From an uncultured Erysipelotrichaceae bacterium (GTDB taxonomy: Bacteria; Bacillota_I; Bacilli_A; RFN20; CAG-826), in assembly GCA_947303755.1 (NCBI GenBank), contig CAMYZF010000031.1, positions 1 to 12,943 of the forward strand: a stretch of DNA of 12,943 nt, read 5' to 3'. Positions 6,007-12,943 of the stretch are shown here, piece after piece (the first letter of the stretch is position 1; every line of letters starts with the position of its first letter). The position numbers were made by a program, and so were the translations under genes. Below the pieces are notes generated by a model. That model was given only the letters and a program-made list of their open reading frames with translations, was not told the DNA's origin and searched no databases.

Positions 6007-6049
6007 ATCTTATAACCTCCGCGAAGATAAGAATAGCATAATAGAGAAG

Positions 6050-6071
6050 AAAAAAGAACGCTAAGCGTTCT
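6050..6071 (-). terminator. Rho-independent terminator after secG
   Basis: On the minus strand AGAACGC (6071-6065), loop TTA, GCGTTCT (6061-6055) is followed by a run of T down to 6050. The 7-bp perfect stem begins 15 nt beyond the secG stop codon. It separates secG from the M29 aminopeptidase gene. Confidence 0.88.
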
Positions 6072-6086
6072 CTTTCATCAACTTTG

Positions 6087-6314
6087 TTATTGAAGACTGC
6101 TTATTAGAACAGCCAAGAACATGAATATCGCCACAAATATAAATGTGAGGATTGTGATTGCTTTTTCAGAACCACGTTCTTTGGTTTTAACGAAGATGTT
6201 CATTCCACCACCAGTAATAGCGCCAGACGCACCTTCGGATTTACCACCTTGGAGCAAGGATAAAACAATGATGATAAGACCAATTACTAGGAATACGATG
6301 TCATACCACTGCAT
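6087..6314 (-). CDS. secG: Preprotein translocase subunit SecG
   Basis: A 75-residue protein with two membrane helices (about residues 4-22 and 52-71) joined by a Gly/Ser-rich loop. LLQGGKSEGASGAITGGG (20-37) is the conserved SecG signature. SecG is the small auxiliary subunit of the SecYEG channel and assists SecA-driven export. Length is normal. A GGAG site (6327-6324) lies 9 nt before the ATG. The gap of 75 bp to the upstream gene contains a TATATATA tract (about 6341-6348) that could be a -10 of its own promoter, with only a poor -35. It is also plausibly reached by transcription from the secA side. The pairing of secG with secA in one block is functionally coherent. A clear terminator follows. 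Confidence 0.95.
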   Translation of the reverse strand: MQWYDIVFLVIGLIIIVLSLLQGGKSEGASGAITGGGMNIFVKTKERGSEKAITILTFIFVAIFMFLAVLISSLQ

Positions 6315-6389
6315 TATTTCTTTCTCCTTTCAAAGTTGCTTATATATATTCTCACATTATTTTTACTAAAGCAAATGCTTTATCGAAAA

Positions 6390-7331
6390 CTAAAGAATAG
6401 GCCAGCTTAATGAGCTTATCGAGAAAACGATAAGAAGGAATATAACAATAACAATTGGGTGCAAGACATAAATGATAAACGTTCTAGCACCTAAATAATT
6501 TATAACCCAAGTTTTTCTTGTAGCATTACGATTAAATTCGGCGTTCTTAAGCGGATCGTTTCTAAAGAAAATTGAGACTTTGTTTTTGTAAACGTGTTCG
6601 CCAACAAAACCACCTAAGAAAGCTATACCCAGATATGGTAATAAGCCCATCCAGTCGTTACCCCAACGATAAAAACCAATGATAGCCAAAATTGCTTTAC
6701 CAAATGTAAGTGGTTCATCAGAAGAAACTTGCCCAGGATTAAATTCAGAAAACATCGATAAGAAAATATGACCAAATTTAAGACTGCTTGATAAACAAAG
6801 ATTCACTATGAAACCGGTTAAGGTGAGGACAACACCAATTCCAAGGGCCCACCATTTCCAATTGTTCTCATCTTTAGCGAGTTTGACGTAAAGTTGTTTG
6901 GATGCCCAATAAAGTAGCATGGTAGTTCCAAGACAAGTGATAATACCGAAAAGTGAATAGTGATTAACTTTGCTAATAAGCGAGAAAGTCATAAAAATAA
7001 GTGATAATCCAACGCCTACTGATATACACACAATAGATCTTTTTAGATTCGATTTTGAAAATCTTGATGAAACGCCTGTTAAGAAAAAGAACAGTGCTAC
7101 ACCTAAATATCTAATTGCGATTTTGACATAATTAGACCAATACGCACTGGCAAAATACGAGACATTTGCGAGCCAATTAGGCAAAACATCGGGATAAAAT
7201 CCTCTGAAAAAACCAAGGAAAAACATGAAATGATCAATTACCATTCCGATAACTAAAACACCTCTAAGAAAATCGATTTCCCAAATTCGTTTATCAGCTT
7301 TATCAAGTGTTTTTTGTCTTGGACTTATCAT
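6390..7331 (-). CDS. Membrane protein, heparan-alpha-glucosaminide N-acetyltransferase-like
   Basis: A 313-residue polytopic protein with about seven or eight membrane helices. The N-terminal cytoplasmic segment leads into RIWEIDFLRGVLVIGMVIDH (15-34), the hallmark of the HGSNAT/DUF1624 family, with the conserved Asp-His in the first helix. LFFFLTGVSSRFSKSNLKR (80-98) and GLLPYLGIAFLGGFVG (229-244) also match, as does the last helix start GARTFIIYVLHP (281-292). Family members are thought to transfer acyl groups across the membrane onto sugars, probably envelope glycans or lipids here; the actual substrate is unknown. The gene starts 4 nt after the uvrB stop with only a weak GGA near the start, so it is probably translated by coupling. 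It has no functional link to UvrB that I can see. Confidence 0.85.
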   Translation of the reverse strand: MISPRQKTLDKADKRIWEIDFLRGVLVIGMVIDHFMFFLGFFRGFYPDVLPNWLANVSYFASAYWSNYVKIAIRYLGVALFFFLTGVSSRFSKSNLKRSIVCISVGVGLSLIFMTFSLISKVNHYSLFGIITCLGTTMLLYWASKQLYVKLAKDENNWKWWALGIGVVLTLTGFIVNLCLSSSLKFGHIFLSMFSEFNPGQVSSDEPLTFGKAILAIIGFYRWGNDWMGLLPYLGIAFLGGFVGEHVYKNKVSIFFRNDPLKNAEFNRNATRKTWVINYLGARTFIIYVLHPIVIVIFLLIVFSISSLSWPIL

Positions 7332-7335
7332 ATTT

Positions 7336-9312
7336 TTATTCCATTGAAGCTTTCAATTCGAAAATGATATCTCTAAGTTCTGCAGCTCTTTCGAAGTCAT
7401 AAGCCTTCGCAGCGGCACGCATATCGGATTCCAAAAGTTTAATCTGTTTTTGAAGTTCAGAACGTGATGAGTGTTTATCCAATTTAGCAAATTTATCTTT
7501 TTCAGTCTCCATATTTTTAATTGGAGGACGAACTTCTTTAATAATTGTTTCAGGAATGATGCCGTTTTCTTCATTATATCGCTGTTGAATCAAACGACGA
7601 CGATTAGTTTCATCAATAGCTTCTCGCATTGAATCGGTCATGTGGTCAGCATACATAATAACTTTACCATTTTTGTTTCTCGCTGCACGACCAATAACTT
7701 GAATAAGTGAACGAGTGCTTCTTAAGAAACCTTCTTTATCAGCGTCTAAAATTGTGATGAGAGATACTTCAGGAATATCTAAACCTTCTCTAAGTAAGTT
7801 GATACCCACTAAAACATCATATTTTCCTTTTCGAAGTTGATAAATTATTTCACTTCTTTCCAGGGTCTTTGTTTCGTTATGAAGATAGGCAACTTTAATG
7901 CCTCTTTCTTTTAAAAATTCAGTGAGATCTTCTGCCATACGAATTGTTAAAGTAACGACCATTGTTCTTTCATTTTTAGCAATTCTATTTTTAATCTCAT
8001 AAATAAGGTCATCGATTTGCCCTAAAGTCTTTCTAACCTCAATTTCTGGATCGAGTAAACCAGTTGGACGAATGATTTGTTCAACGACCTTTCCACCTGC
8101 TTTATTAAGTTCATAATCTCCAGGTGTCGCAGAGGTACAAATTACTTGAGGCATTAAGCTTTCGAATTCTTCAAAATTAAGTGGTCTATTATCAAGCGCA
8201 CTTGGAAGTCTAAATCCATATTCAACAAGTGTCTCTTTTCTTGAACGATCACCATTATACATGCCTCTGACTTGAGGTAAAGATACGTGAGACTCATCTA
8301 TGATGAGTAAAAAGTCTTTCGGGAAGTAATCAATAAGCGAGAATGGTCTTTGACCTGGCGCACGTCTATCAATATGCCTTGAGTAGTTTTCAATACCTGG
8401 ACACATGCCAAATTCAAGCATGTTTTCCATATCTTGTTTGGTACGCATTTCAAGTCTTTCGGCTTCTAATAATTTTCCGTTATCTTTAAAGAATTTTAAG
8501 CGTTCTTCTAACTCAGCAGAAATGCTTGTTACTGCTGCCTTAATTCTTTCTCTTGTCGAAGCGTGATCATAGGCTGGAAAGATTGGATAAGTCTTGTAAG
8601 ATTCAAGCACTTCACCAGTTAACATATTGACTGATTTAATCGATTCAACTTCATCACCAAAAGTGTCGATTCTGATGACGACATTTTCGACGAATGGAGG
8701 TGCTAGTTCAATGACGTCTCCTCTCACTCTAAAAGTACCTGGTTTTATATCTAAATTATTACGTTGATATTGAGCGTCAATTAACTGATTTAAAAACTTC
8801 TTTCTTTCTAAGGTCTCACCGACTCTAACATCGAAAACAAGTCTTCGATATTCATCAGGATCGGTCAAACCATAAATAGAAGCAACAGAGGCCACAACGA
8901 TTGTGTCTCTTCTTTCGATAACTGAATTAATCGCAGAAGTTCTTAACATCTCAATTTCTTCATTCATGACTGCGTTTTTATCGATGTAAGTATCGGATTT
9001 TGGAAGATATGCTTCAGGTTGATAAAAATCAAAGTTTGAGACGAAATATTCAACGCGATTATTTGGAAAAAACTCTTTAAATTCCGCATATAATTGACCA
9101 GCGAGGGTTTTGTTATGAACTAAAACCAAAGTGGGTTTTTGCACCTTTTGAATGACATTTGAAACAGTAAAAGTTTTACCTGTTCCAGTCGCACCCAAAA
9201 GAACCTGGACCTTCTTACCTTTCTCGAGACCATCAACTAATTCGGCGATAGCTTGAGGTTGGTCACCAGTTGGCTTATATTTTGAGATTAATTCAAAGCG
9301 TTTTTCTTCCAT
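7336..9312 (-). CDS. uvrB: UvrABC excision nuclease subunit B
   Basis: A 658-residue protein of normal length. UvrB receives damaged DNA from UvrA, verifies the lesion with a beta-hairpin and recruits UvrC for incision. Seen in order: Walker A GATGTGKT (40-47), the damage-probing hairpin around EYFVSNFDFYQPEAY (88-102), DESH helicase motif (339-342), motif VI QVIGRAARN (about 538-546) and the C-terminal UVR domain (about 620-655) that binds UvrC. The hairpin has Asn and Phe where E. coli has the first two tyrosines (Y92, Y93), and Phe for Y95; only the equivalent of Y96 is kept in that group. The ATG shares its A with the prfB stop (TAATG) and has no clear ribosome site, so it depends on translation of prfB. 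No LexA box is visible upstream. Confidence 0.97.
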   Translation of the reverse strand: MEEKRFELISKYKPTGDQPQAIAELVDGLEKGKKVQVLLGATGTGKTFTVSNVIQKVQKPTLVLVHNKTLAGQLYAEFKEFFPNNRVEYFVSNFDFYQPEAYLPKSDTYIDKNAVMNEEIEMLRTSAINSVIERRDTIVVASVASIYGLTDPDEYRRLVFDVRVGETLERKKFLNQLIDAQYQRNNLDIKPGTFRVRGDVIELAPPFVENVVIRIDTFGDEVESIKSVNMLTGEVLESYKTYPIFPAYDHASTRERIKAAVTSISAELEERLKFFKDNGKLLEAERLEMRTKQDMENMLEFGMCPGIENYSRHIDRRAPGQRPFSLIDYFPKDFLLIIDESHVSLPQVRGMYNGDRSRKETLVEYGFRLPSALDNRPLNFEEFESLMPQVICTSATPGDYELNKAGGKVVEQIIRPTGLLDPEIEVRKTLGQIDDLIYEIKNRIAKNERTMVVTLTIRMAEDLTEFLKERGIKVAYLHNETKTLERSEIIYQLRKGKYDVLVGINLLREGLDIPEVSLITILDADKEGFLRSTRSLIQVIGRAARNKNGKVIMYADHMTDSMREAIDETNRRRLIQQRYNEENGIIPETIIKEVRPPIKNMETEKDKFAKLDKHSSRSELQKQIKLLESDMRAAAKAYDFERAAELRDIIFELKASME

Positions 9313-10428
9313 TATTTTAGTTCACTATTTCTGGCTAAATATTCAAGATATGCAAAGATAAAGCCATCTAATTCGCCATCCATAACCGCATCAACATCGG
9401 ACTCAGAATAATTGGTTCTGTTATCTTTAACCATGGTGTAAGGACAGAAGACATATGAACGAATTTGACTACCCCATTCGATGTCTTTCTGTTCACCAAC
9501 GATATTTTTAAGTGCAGCTTGTTTTTTCTCCATTTCAAGCTGATATAAACGAGATTTAAGCATTTGCATTGCCATTTCTTTATTAGAAAGTTGGCTTCTT
9601 TCGACTTGACAAGATACAACAATTCCGGTTGGAATATGTGAGATTCTCACAGCGGTTTCGACTTTATTAACATTTTGTCCACCTGCGCCTCCAGATCGAT
9701 AGGTATCAACGCGAATATCTTCATCGTTAATCTTGATATCAATGTCACCTTCAAAGATCGGAACAATGTTTACACTTGCAAATGATGTATGTCTTCTTTT
9801 ATTCGCATCAAAAGGTGAAATTCTCACTAAGCGATGGACACCTTTTTCACTCTTAAGTAATCCATAAGCGTGTTTACCTGTGATTTGGAAAACAATCGAT
9901 TTAATTCCAGCTTCTTCACCAGGTTGAGAATCGATGACTTGGAATTTCATGTGATGGCGTTCGCACCAACGGACATACATGCGGGAGAGCATGTCTGCCC
10001 AGTCCTGCGATTCAGTACCACCCGCGCCACAGTGGATTTCCAAAGTGACATTCAAATTATCAAACTCTCCTTTAAAAAGGAGTCTTTGTCTAAATTTCTT
10101 AACTTCGTTAGATAAATCAGAGATCAATTCTTCGAGTAAAGATCTCATATCTTCATCACTTTCAGTACAAGCGAAAAGAAGATCTTTTATCTCGGCGTGT
10201 GATTTTTCGATATGAAGATAAGTATCGCGCTCGCTCTTCGCGTCGTTATACTCGTCGATTACTTTTAAAGCAGCTTTTTGGTCATCCCAAAAGTGCTCTT
10301 CATTTTGTTTCTTTTCTAATTCTTCAACTTTGCTAGTTAAAAAAGCGAGGTCAAAGAGAATCACCGAGTCTATAGACCATTTCGGTTAAATCATTGAATT
10401 CAACTCGAAGTTCTTGTAGCTCTTTCAT
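9312..10428 (-). CDS. prfB: Peptide chain release factor 2, made by programmed +1 frameshift
   Basis: RF2 recognises UAA and UGA and releases the finished chain. The gene is in two frames. Twenty-five codons run from the ATG at 10428-10426 (MKELQELRVEF...GDSL) to an in-frame TGA (10353-10351). Skipping T10353 joins this to a 346-codon frame beginning GAC (10352-10350), giving about 371 residues, close to the E. coli 365. The second frame carries the tripeptide anticodon motif SPF in VRISPFDANKR and the catalytic GGQ in RSGGAGGQNVNK. Starting instead at the GTG at 10364 would drop the conserved N-terminus and ignore the shift. The ATG overlaps the secA stop (TAATG) behind AAGGA, and the gene's own stop overlaps the uvrB start in the same way. 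Its presence means UGA is a real stop codon in this organism. Confidence 0.96.
10350..10356 (-). promoter_or_regulatory. RF2 programmed +1 frameshift site
   Basis: The sequence CTTTGAC, preceded by TCT, is the universal prfB shift heptamer with TGA as the 26th codon. Low RF2 lets the ribosome slip from CTT to TTT and continue into GAC, giving autoregulation. The usual Shine-Dalgarno-like stimulator (AGGGGG three bases before CTT) is replaced by GGTGAT (10365-10360). GGTGAT can pair with the AUCACC part of the 16S tail but is offset, leaving three bases before CTT by position and a larger gap by pairing register. Confidence 0.95.
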
Positions 10429-12863
10429 TATTCCTTTTCTACCTTATCTTTTGCTTCAACGTCAGTTACTTCAGATTCATCTGGTTTAGAAACTTCTTTT
10501 GGAGCTTCTTGAGCAGGACGTTTAATTTGAACGACAACGTTCAAGAATTTAAACACTGCTTCTGTGGAAATATTTTCAAGACATTCTCTAAAGAGAGCTT
10601 GTCCTTCATTAACATAATCTTGGAGAGGATTTGTATTCGCGTAGCTTCTTAAATGGATACCTTCACGAAGTCTCGCCATGGTGTCGATTTGTTTAGTCCA
10701 ATTTTGATCGATAGTTTGAAGAGCAATTTCTCTTTCAACCTTATCAGCGATTTCATCGCCCCATTGTTTTCTACGGAGTAGATAAATATCGTAAAGGTTA
10801 TCGCCTAAATCTTGACCAGCGTCTTCAAATGGCGCTTCATCATAAGCAGCAGCTTTGAAGCTTCCTTCCGCCATAAATTTTGGTTCGATAATCTTACGGA
10901 GTTCTTCGCCGTTTATAAGACCATCTCTAGAATCACTTGGAACAGCTTTCTTTGCTAAGCAATAGCCGGCGGTTGTAAAGAATTCTTGAATTAAATCTTG
11001 GATCGAATCTGCATACATGATGGAATCACGTTTTTCGTAAATAGCTTTACGTTGTCTAGAAATAACATCATCATAATCTAAAAGATTCTTACGAATATCG
11101 AAGTTTTGACCTTCGATTTGTTTTTGAGCGTTTGTAATAACGGAAGAGAAAATCTTACTTTCAAGTGGTCCTGGACCAAGAGCTTCAATTCTTTTTTGAA
11201 CTGATTCCGCGGCAAATCTCATTAAGAGATCGTCATCAAAGGAAACATAGAAACGAGAGAAGCCTGGGTCACCTTGACGTCCACTACGACCACGTAACTG
11301 GTTATCAATACGTCTTGATTCATGACGTTCAGTACCAAAGACACAAAGTCCACCTAAGGCTTTGACTTCGTCATTAATCTTAATATCGGTACCACGACCA
11401 GCCATGTTGGTAGCAATCGTAATCGCGCCTTTTTCGCCTGCGTGAGCGATGATTTCCGCTTCACGTGCGTGGTTTTTTGCGTTTAACGTCTCGTGTTTAA
11501 GACCAGCGTCATCTAATAATTTTGAAACTTCTTCAGAAGATTCAACGGAGACAGTACCAACAAGGATTGGTTGACCTTTTTCGTGTCTCACTTTGATTTC
11601 TTCGACAAGCTCTTTGAGCTTCTCGCTCTTATGGGCGTATATGTAGTCAATCGCGTCTATACGAGCAATTGGTCTGTTAGTCGGAATAGAAACGACACGC
11701 ATGTTGTAAATCTTTTGGAATTCTTCTTCCTCGGTTTTCGCGGTACCAGTCATACCAGACAACTTCTTGAATAAACGGAAGAAGTTTTGATATGTGATAG
11801 TCGCCATTGTGACTGTTTCTTCTTTAATCTTGACGTTTTCTTTGGCTTGAATTGCTTGTTGTAAGCCATCGGAATATTCACGTCCTTTTAAGATACGACC
11901 AGTGAACTGGTCAATTAATTGAATTTCGCCTTCTTTATCGACCATGTATTCAACATCACGAGTCATGATGTAGTTGGCTTTTAAAGCTTGTTGAATTCTA
12001 TGGACATCTTCTTGATGTTCTGGATCGTAAAGGTTTCTCACTCCAAACATGCGTTCAGCGCGTTTGTTACCTTCTTCGGTTAAAGAACAAGTTTTATCTT
12101 TGATATCGATTTCAAAGTCGACACCTTTCTTTAAGGCTTTCGCGAATAAGTCGTAGGTCTTATAAGAAGACGCACTTGTTCTAGCTTGACCAGAAATAAT
12201 GAGTGGAGTTCTTGATTCATCAATTAAGATAGAGTCAGCTTCGTCAATAACTGCATAGTTAAGTCCACGAAGAACTCTTCTTTTTGGAGAGATCGCCATA
12301 TTATCGCGGAGATAATCGAAACCAAGTTCAGCATTTGTTGAATAACAAATGTCGCATTGGTGTTGTTGTTGTTTTTCTTCGGTTGTTAAATCGTGAATGT
12401 TGCAACCAACAGTCAAACCTAAAAATCTATAGATTTGTCCCATCCATTCGGCGTCACGTTGAGCAAGATATTCGTTGACGGTGACAACATATGCACCTTC
12501 ACCTTTTAAAGCATTGAGATAAATGGCCATTGTAGCGGTTAAGGTTTTACCTTCACCAGTTTTCATTTCGGCGACATCGCCATCATGCATGACTAACGCA
12601 CCGATAATTTGAACTTTGTAAGGGAATTGGCCTAAAGTTCTTTTTGCAGCCTCACGCGCGACAGCAAAAGCTTCGTATTTAATGTCTTCTAAAGTAGCAC
12701 CGTTTGCCAAAGCTTCTTTGAACTGTTTTGTTTTACCGCGAAGTTCATCATCGCTTAAAGCTGCCATTTCTTTTTCAAAGGCTATAACTTTATCTGCTTG
12801 TTTTTCGTATTTCTTTAAAGTTCTTGCTTCAAATCTAAATATCTTTTCAATAATATTCGCCAT
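10428..12863 (-). CDS. secA: Preprotein translocase ATPase SecA
   Basis: An 811-residue motor that pushes secretory proteins through SecYEG. Seen in order: DEAD-motor nucleotide fold 1 with Walker A MKTGEGKT (100-107), CDICYSTNAELGFDYLRDNM (170-189), DEAD box VIDEADSILIDESRTPLI (205-222), then the preprotein cross-linking domain. Fold 2 follows with NMAGRGTDIK and QLRGRSGRQGDPG, then the helical scaffold and wing domains. The C-terminal tail is acidic and lysine-rich (EVTDVEAKDKVEKE) and lacks the CxCx8CH zinc motif of E. coli and B. subtilis SecA. This makes it shorter than their 901 and 841 residues. GGAG lies about 7 nt before the ATG. A good promoter with an embedded dyad precedes the gene. 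It is the first gene of the minus-strand block, and its stop overlaps the prfB start. Confidence 0.97.
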   Translation of the reverse strand: MANIIEKIFRFEARTLKKYEKQADKVIAFEKEMAALSDDELRGKTKQFKEALANGATLEDIKYEAFAVAREAAKRTLGQFPYKVQIIGALVMHDGDVAEMKTGEGKTLTATMAIYLNALKGEGAYVVTVNEYLAQRDAEWMGQIYRFLGLTVGCNIHDLTTEEKQQQHQCDICYSTNAELGFDYLRDNMAISPKRRVLRGLNYAVIDEADSILIDESRTPLIISGQARTSASSYKTYDLFAKALKKGVDFEIDIKDKTCSLTEEGNKRAERMFGVRNLYDPEHQEDVHRIQQALKANYIMTRDVEYMVDKEGEIQLIDQFTGRILKGREYSDGLQQAIQAKENVKIKEETVTMATITYQNFFRLFKKLSGMTGTAKTEEEEFQKIYNMRVVSIPTNRPIARIDAIDYIYAHKSEKLKELVEEIKVRHEKGQPILVGTVSVESSEEVSKLLDDAGLKHETLNAKNHAREAEIIAHAGEKGAITIATNMAGRGTDIKINDEVKALGGLCVFGTERHESRRIDNQLRGRSGRQGDPGFSRFYVSFDDDLLMRFAAESVQKRIEALGPGPLESKIFSSVITNAQKQIEGQNFDIRKNLLDYDDVISRQRKAIYEKRDSIMYADSIQDLIQEFFTTAGYCLAKKAVPSDSRDGLINGEELRKIIEPKFMAEGSFKAAAYDEAPFEDAGQDLGDNLYDIYLLRRKQWGDEIADKVEREIALQTIDQNWTKQIDTMARLREGIHLRSYANTNPLQDYVNEGQALFRECLENISTEAVFKFLNVVVQIKRPAQEAPKEVSKPDESEVTDVEAKDKVEKE

Positions 12864-12892
12864 AGTTTATCTCCTTAATAGGACAATTTAGT

Positions 12893-12921
12893 ATTCTACC
12901 ATTCAATAAATGGTATAGCAA
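12893..12921 (-). promoter_or_regulatory. Promoter of the secA-prfB-uvrB operon
   Basis: On the minus strand TTGCTA (12921-12916) and TAGAAT (12898-12893) are separated by exactly 17 bp, with four and five consensus matches. The start would fall near 12886, about 23 nt before the secA ATG and upstream of its GGAG site (12874-12871). This is the best promoter in the window, and it precedes four tightly packed genes. Confidence 0.65.
12897..12915. promoter_or_regulatory. Dyad inside the secA promoter, candidate operator
   Basis: TACCATT (12897-12903) and AATGGTA (12909-12915) are perfect inverted repeats with a 5-nt CAATA spacer. They fill the space between the -35 and -10 elements of the secA promoter almost exactly and overlap two bases of the -10. 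A repressor bound there would occlude RNA polymerase. No T tract follows on either strand, so it does not look like a terminator. The symmetry is direct; the operator role is inference. Confidence 0.45.
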
Positions 12922-12943
12922 TTTAATTATAAATATTAACATT

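Noticed and set aside
6055..6071. GAAC...GTTC resembling a LexA box
   Set aside because: The gap is 7 bp rather than 4, and the site is the perfect secG terminator stem followed by a T run.
6367..6384. AAAGCAAATGCTTT dyad between secG and the membrane-protein gene
   Set aside because: Short A+T-rich stem with a tiny loop and no T tract on either strand; not a credible terminator or clear operator.
10350..10364. Reading the TGA in prfB as a disabling mutation or using GTG 10364 as the start
   Set aside because: The CTTTGAC context at codon 26 and the conserved N-terminal frame identify programmed frameshifting.

Overview
The window is a low-G+C bacterial chromosome segment, most likely from a Bacillota lineage near the Mollicutes (Bacilli, Erysipelotrichia or Acholeplasma/RF39-like). 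The basis is AT-rich intergenic DNA, GGAGG-type ribosome sites, a UvrX/YolD pair and a SecG close to Firmicute forms. UGA is a stop here: the Y-family polymerase ends in TGA, and an intact RF2 gene carries a programmed frameshift at UGA. Code-4 mycoplasmas are therefore excluded. The exact clade cannot be fixed from this sequence.

Left part (1-1276): the 5' end of a secreted, probably beta-helical surface protein (minus strand, running off the window) is divergent from a TetR/AcrR-type regulator. A cluster of TTTACTT/AAGTAAA dyads lies between them. Next (1297-3056, minus strand): tRNA-Ala(CGC) with its terminator, a small protein of six 16-residue repeats, and rmuC. The last two are tightly coupled.

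Middle (3057-4762): rmuC is divergent from a UvrX-type Y-family DNA polymerase, which overlaps a YolD-like gene. The rmuC-polymerase gap holds a near-perfect 22-bp palindrome and an inverted GATACAAT pair. A strong bidirectional hairpin terminator closes the YolD side and the facing M29 aminopeptidase gene.

Right part (4780-12863, all minus strand): transcription order is secA, prfB, uvrB, a multipass acyltransferase-like membrane protein, secG, terminator, M29 aminopeptidase. secA/prfB and prfB/uvrB are joined by TAATG one-base overlaps, and the membrane protein starts 4 nt after uvrB, so the first four genes look like one operon. Its promoter is visible just upstream of secA. The block combines protein export (SecA motor, SecG channel subunit), translation termination (RF2) and nucleotide excision repair (UvrB).

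Most of the window is conserved housekeeping. I see no convincing new multi-gene system. The points most worth a second look are the shared palindrome between the two DNA-repair genes, the apparently leaderless polymerase start, the six-repeat Cys-rich small protein, the dyads in the secA and tetR promoters, and residue departures in UvrB and the aminopeptidase.
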